Source of the DNA: DASTFY01 sp963813375
Lineage (GTDB): Bacteria > Actinomycetota > Acidimicrobiia > Acidimicrobiales > Ilumatobacteraceae
Direction of reading: 5' to 3'
Assembly: GCA_963813375.1 (NCBI GenBank)
Contig: CAWEYT010000018.1
Location: forward strand, 1-64,000
Length of the DNA: 64,000 bases
Position numbers and translations under genes: made by a program. The notes under the pieces were generated by a model. It was not told the origin of the DNA, searched no databases, and saw only the letters and a list, made by a program, of their open reading frames with translations. Shown piece by piece: positions 59,661 through 64,000 of the stretch; positions within the stretch are counted from its first letter, which is position 1; each line of letters begins with the position of its first letter.

Positions 59661-60819
59661 CGACTACGTCTTCTCGGTCCCCCAGCGTGACGACCCGTAC
59701 CCGTACTACCGGGAGCTGCGGGACGAGGACCCCGCGCACTGTTCGGCCACGGAGGACATCTGGGTGCTGACCCGCTTCGCCGACTGCGTGGCGGCGTTCA
59801 GCGACTGGCAGACGTGGTCCAGCGAGCGGCGCGGGAACCTCCTGAACGACATGCCGCAGCGCATCGGCAAGACGCTCGGCACGACGGACCCTCCCCGCCA
59901 CACGACCGCCCGCAAGTTGGTGAACAAGGCCTTCACTCCGCGCACGGTCGCGGTGCTGGAGCCCACGATCCGCGCCCACGCCCGGGCGCTGGCCTCCGCC
60001 GCGCGGGAGCGCGGCACCATCGAGTACGTGCACGACGTCGCCGCCCCCCTCAACGCCAACGTGCTCGGGGCGATGTTCGGCATGTCCGAGGACGAGGTGC
60101 TGCGGATGCGCCCGTGGCTCGACGACTTCTTCACGCGCGAGGTGCCCGAGGACGGCAGCGAGCCGCTGCACGTGGCGGCCATGGCCAAGCTCCGCGGGGC
60201 GCTCGACGACCTGGCGACCGCGCGCGCCGCGGAACCCGGCGACGACCTGATCAGCGCCATGATCGCGGCCGAGGACGAGGGGGCGCGGCTGAGCCACGAG
60301 CAGGTCGTCGTCACCACGATGACGTTCCTCACGGCCGGCTTCGAGAGCACGAACAACCTGCTGACCAACATCGCGCACGCGCTCGCCCAGAACGAGGGGC
60401 TGTTCGAGACCGTCCGGGCCGACCGCTCGCTGGTCGCCGCGCTGGCCGAGGAGGCCTCCCGCTGGGACTCCGCCGCGCAGGGTTTCGTCCGCACCCCGAC
60501 CAGGGACGTCGAACTGCACGGACGGACCATCCCCGCCGGGTCCCAGGTGCTCGTGCACATCGGCTCGGCCAACCGCGACGAGCGCCAGTTCCCGGACCCT
60601 GACGTCTTCCAGCTCGATCGGCTGACGACCCGGCAGCTCGCCCTCGGCCACGGCACCCACTTCTGTGTCGGTGCCCCCCTCGGCCGCATGCTGGCCCGCA
60701 TCTCGTGGGAGGAGCTGCTGGCGGTCACCGATCGGTGGGAGCCCGACTACACGAGCGCCCGCCGCGTCACCACGCCGAACTTCCGCGGCTTCATCCACCT
60801 CCCAGTCACCATCCGCTGA
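59653..60819 (+). CDS. Cytochrome P450 at the end of the pca operon
   Basis: A complete 388-residue soluble bacterial P450 overlapping pcaL by eight bases. I-helix oxygen-activation motif A228-G-F-E-S-T, ExxR at E267-R270, haem loop LALGHGTHFCVGAPLGRML with axial Cys338; the usual leading Phe of the haem loop is Leu here. The N terminus has no membrane anchor. Its place in the operon suggests it prepares an aromatic substrate for the protocatechuate path, for example by O-demethylation as CYP199-type enzymes do, but the substrate is not identifiable. Redox partners are not encoded in the window. Confidence 0.9.
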   Translation: MPDDYVFSVPQRDDPYPYYRELRDEDPAHCSATEDIWVLTRFADCVAAFSDWQTWSSERRGNLLNDMPQRIGKTLGTTDPPRHTTARKLVNKAFTPRTVAVLEPTIRAHARALASAARERGTIEYVHDVAAPLNANVLGAMFGMSEDEVLRMRPWLDDFFTREVPEDGSEPLHVAAMAKLRGALDDLATARAAEPGDDLISAMIAAEDEGARLSHEQVVVTTMTFLTAGFESTNNLLTNIAHALAQNEGLFETVRADRSLVAALAEEASRWDSAAQGFVRTPTRDVELHGRTIPAGSQVLVHIGSANRDERQFPDPDVFQLDRLTTRQLALGHGTHFCVGAPLGRMLARISWEELLAVTDRWEPDYTSARRVTTPNFRGFIHLPVTIR

Positions 60820-60821
60820 CC

Positions 60822-60898
60822 GGTCACATTTCCCGCACAAATCGCGAAAGGTGACCGTGTCGCGGTCACCGGCCGCGATTTGTGCGCCAGAGGTGACC
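60822..60898. repeat. Nested, symmetric 77-bp inverted repeat after the P450 gene
   Basis: Three stems nest: GGTCAC (60822-60827) with GTGACC (60893-60898); GCACAAATCGCG (60835-60846) with CGCGATTTGTGC (60874-60885); GGTGACCG (60850-60857) with CGGTCACC (60863-60870). The unpaired steps are equal on both sides (7 and 7 nt, 3 and 3 nt) around a 5-nt loop. It begins three bases after the P450 stop and has no T-run. Confidence 0.8.
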
Positions 60899-60944
60899 CG
60901 CGGCGACCCCGGGCCGCTCGTTGGTCGGGGAGTACATTCCGCGC

Positions 60945-63900
60945 ATGACCGACACTGCGGCCCGGCCGTCGGCAACCCCTTCGTTCTCGCTCGGCGATCG
61001 GTACAGCACCATCTCCGGCGAGATCCTCGCCACCGGCGTCCAGGCCCTCACCCGGCTGCCGTTCGACCAGATGCGCGCCGATCGCCGCGCTGGCCACAAC
61101 ACGGCGGCGTTCATCTCGGGCTACCAGGGCTCGCCCCTCGGCGGGTACGACCGCGAGCTGCAGTCGCAGCGCCCGTTGCTCGACGAGCTCGGCATCGTGC
61201 ACCGGCCGGCCGTCAACGAGGAGCTCGGCGCGACCTCGGTGTGCGGCAGCCAGCTCTCGTCGACCTTCGCCTCCCATCGGTACGACGGCGTGCTGGGCAT
61301 CTGGTACGGCAAGTCGCCCGGGGTCGACCGCGCCGGCGACGCCATCCGCCACGGCAACTTCGCCGGCACCGCCCGGCTCGGCGGCGTGCTGGCCCTGTGC
61401 GGTGACGACCCGGCCTGCAAGTCCTCGACCCTGCCGTCCCGGTCGGAGGTGACGCTGGCCGCCCTCGGTCTCGTCGTCCTCTACCCCGGCACCGTGCAGG
61501 ACGTGCTCGACCTCGGTCTCCACGGCGTCGCCCTGTCCCGGGCCAGCGGCCTGTGGACGGCGGTGAAGATCGTGACCTCGGTGGCCGACGGTTCGGGTAC
61601 GGCCGCCGTCGATCCCGACCGCATCCGGCCGGTGCTCCCCGCGCTGGAGATCAACGGTCAGCCGTGGGCGCCGACCCTGACCCCGCACATCATGACGCCC
61701 AGCCTCGAAGCCGAGGTGCTGGGTCCGCGGATGGACATGGCGCTGGCGTACATCCAGGAGAACGGCCTCAACCGCATCCTCGTCGACCCGCCGCAACCAT
61801 GGCTGGGCATCGTCGCCGGTGGGTACGCCTGCGAGCAGGTGATGGAGGCGCTGGCCACGCTCGGCCTCGACGCCGACGATCTCCGCGAGGCCGGCATCCG
61901 CGTGCTGAAGCTGGGCGCCCTCAACCCGTTCGACCGTGCGGCTGTACGCCGGCTCGCCACGGGCACGACCACGCTGCTGGTGGTCGAGGAAAAGGCGCCG
62001 AACGTCGAGACGTTGGTGAGGGACGCGCTCTACGGCGGCGCCGACCAGCCGCTGGTGCTCGGCAAGCGGGACGCCGACGGGCAGGCGTTGATCCCGCTGA
62101 ACGGCGCGCTGACGGCCGACGGGCTGGTGGAGCCGCTGCGCCGGGTCCTCACCTTGGCCCTCCCGGCCGACCGGCTGGCCCCGTCCCGCGCCGTGCCCCG
62201 CCTGCAGCTCTCGCTCAGCTCCCAAGCGGTCCGCACGCCCTTCTTCTGCTCGGGCTGCCCGCACAACACCGGCACGCTCGTGCCCGAAGGGTCGCTGGTG
62301 GGCGCGGGCATCGGCTGCCACGGCATGGTCAGCTTCATGGGGGGCGGATCCCGGGGGACCATCACGGGCATGACCCAGATGGGCGGCGAGGGCAGCCAGT
62401 GGATCGGCATCGCCCCGTTCGTCGACGACCCGCACCTGTTCCAGAACGTCGGCGACGGCACCTTCTTCCACTCCGGCCAGCTGGCGGTGCAGGCCGCCGT
62501 GGCCGCCGGGGTCGACATCACCTTCAAGCTCCTCTACAACGCCGCGGTCGCCATGACCGGGGGCCAGGACGCCACGGGACTCCTTCCCGTCCCGGACGTC
62601 GCCGGCAAGCTCCTGCACGAGGGCGTGAAGGAGGTGATCATCACCACGGACGACCCCGGCAAGTACCGGGGCGTGTCACTGCCCAAGGGCGCCAAGGTGA
62701 TGCACCGGGACAAGATCATCGACGCGCAGGAGCACCTGCGGTCGGTGCCCGGGGTCACGGTCCTCATCCACGATCAGCAGTGCGCGGCGGAGAAGCGCCG
62801 GGATCGCAAGCGGGGGCTGCTGCCGCGGCCGGGCTTCAAGCTGATGATCGACGAGCGGGTGTGCGAAGGCTGCGGCGACTGCGGCGTGAAGTCGAACTGC
62901 TTGAGCCTGCAACCGATCGACACCGAGTTCGGCCGCAAGACCACCATCGACCAGGCCAGCTGCAACCTCGACGTGAGCTGCCTCAAGGGTGACTGCCCGG
63001 CCTTCATCACGGTCAAGCTGGTCAAGGGTGGTGGCCGCAACCGCCGTCCCGGCGGCGAGCTGGACGCCGCCGAGCTCCCCGAGCCGGACCGCATCGTGCC
63101 TGCCGGCGCCACCCTGCGCATGCCGGGCATCGGCGGCACGGGCGTCGTCACGGTCAGCCAGATGCTGGCCGCGGCGGCCAAGATCGATGGGCTGGCCACC
63201 CACTCGGTCGACCAGACCGGCCTCAGCCAGAAGGCCGGCCCGGTCGTGTCGACCGTCTCGATCGGGGACCACGAGCCCGGGCGCATCGATGTGCTGATCG
63301 GGTTCGACCTGCTGGCCTCCGTCACCGCGGCCAACGTCGCCGGCCTGGACGCGGGAACGAGCATCGTCGTTGCATCAACAACCATCACACCGACCGGGCG
63401 CATGGTCGGTCGGGTCGCCACCGCCGAGCTCGACCCGACCCCACTGGTCACCGAGCTGGACTCCCGCACTCGCCAGCGAGCTCAACACCTACGTGGACGC
63501 CTCGCGGTTGACCACCGGCCTGCTGGGCGATGCGGTCACCGCCAACGTGTTCCTTCTCGGCGTGGCGTACCAGGCCGGTGTGGTCCCGGTGAAGGCGTCG
63601 TCGATCGAGGCCGCCATCGACCTGAACGGCACGGCTGTCGAGCTCAACCAGCAGGCCTTCCGCTGGGGTCGGCTGTGGGTGGTCGATCCTGAACGGGTCG
63701 AGCGCCAGGCCGGCGTGCGGGCCGCCACGCCCGCCACCACGGCGGGGCTGGAGGAGTTCGCGGACGACGCCGAGCTCCAGCGGATGCTGGCCATCAGGGT
63801 GGCCGAGCTCACCGCCTACCAGGATCGGGCCTACGCCGACCGCTACCTCGCGGTCGTGCGCCGGGCGGTCGAGGCCGAACGCCGCGCCGGAGGTGACGGC

Positions 63901-64000
63901 ACCTTCGCCCGCACCGTCGCTCACCAGCTCCACCGGCTGATGGCCTACAAGGACGAGTACGAGGTCGCCCGCCTGCTGCTCGACGGCGGTGACCAGGTGG
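60945..64000 (+). CDS. Fused indolepyruvate ferredoxin oxidoreductase, partial at right edge, one frameshift
   Basis: At least 1,018 residues; the C terminus is outside the window. From ATG 60945 the order is: pyruvate:ferredoxin-type N-terminal domain (GYQGSPLGGYDRELQSQRPL), a TPP-binding region (FFCSGCPHNTGTLVPEGSLV, GAGIGCHGMVSFM and TQMGGEGSQWIGIAPF), a ferredoxin-like segment with Cys in VCEGCGDCGVKSNC and SCLKGDCP for an iron-sulfur cluster, and the gamma-type domain (MPGIGGTGVVTVSQMLAAAA, SQKAGPVVSTVSIG). A frame change near 63466 joins ELDS to ALASELNTYVDASRLTTGLL. It decarboxylates aryl or branched 2-oxoacids to acyl-CoA with ferredoxin in amino-acid catabolism. Confidence 0.9.

Noticed and set aside
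1..64000. CRISPR arrays, rRNA, riboswitches and complete insertion sequences
   Set aside because: I looked for regular direct repeats with spacers, rRNA segments, known aptamer motifs and transposases with paired ends, and saw none.

Overview
The window is GC-rich DNA (about 70 percent by eye) with many GTG starts, dense operons and 1-10 bp gene overlaps. It looks actinobacterial: it has a mycothiol-dependent maleylpyruvate-isomerase-like protein, a PcaD-PcaC fusion (PcaL), NarL-type two-component proteins and GlgA/GlgC of actinobacterial style. A member of Acidimicrobiia is my best guess, but no rRNA or core marker is present to prove it. About 36 apparent frame changes interrupt otherwise well conserved genes, several at short G/C runs. 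I read most of them as uncorrected sequencing indels and give joined coordinates for these genes.

Layout. (1) 1-14.5 kb, minus strand: a probable tRNA-Cys-associated island. It holds a giant beta-rich DUF6603-like protein that runs off the left edge, its small overlapping partner, a very glycine-rich protein with IPT/TIG-like and ZU5-like segments, a small membrane protein, an IS481-like scrap, two poorly coding stretches and an integrase N-terminal remnant beside the 3' end of tRNA-Cys. (2) 14.6-23 kb: housekeeping and proteolysis genes (polyphosphate kinase 2, XdhC/CoxI, DEAD-box helicase, S9 and S41 peptidases, a chagasin-like I42 inhibitor lipoprotein). (3) 23-38 kb: an export/signalling locus with three FtsX-like permeases, one MacB/LolD-type ATPase, a receiver-cyclase fusion, a NarL-type sensor kinase, a NarL-type regulator, a cyclic-nucleotide-binding protein and a lone receiver. 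A broken AbiEi/DUF559-like gene flanked by inverted repeats sits in the middle. (4) 38-44 kb: glgA-glgC, a PfkB sugar kinase, the mycothiol-dependent enzyme and a sulfatase. (5) 44-50.6 kb: hutH-hutU-def-hutF-hutI, a histidine-degradation operon with a peptide-deformylase-like gene where a formylglutamate deformylase would be expected. (6) 50.6-54.6 kb: a ferric-iron ABC transporter with a DtxR-like palindrome in the divergent promoter. (7) 54.6-55.9 kb: a DUF4097 protein overlapping a stand-alone class III cyclase. (8) 55.9-60.8 kb: pcaHGBL plus a P450 for protocatechuate catabolism, ending in a nested 77-bp inverted repeat. (9) 60.9-64 kb: a fused indolepyruvate ferredoxin oxidoreductase cut by the right edge.

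How the parts fit. The hut and pca operons and the indolepyruvate oxidoreductase point to a heterotroph that uses amino acids and lignin-type aromatics. glgA/glgC and ppk2 point to glycogen and polyphosphate reserves. The 28-38 kb locus contains every element needed for a pathway from histidine kinase to receiver-cyclase to cNMP to cNMP-binding protein, built around an FtsX-type transporter; this wiring is inferred from gene content only.
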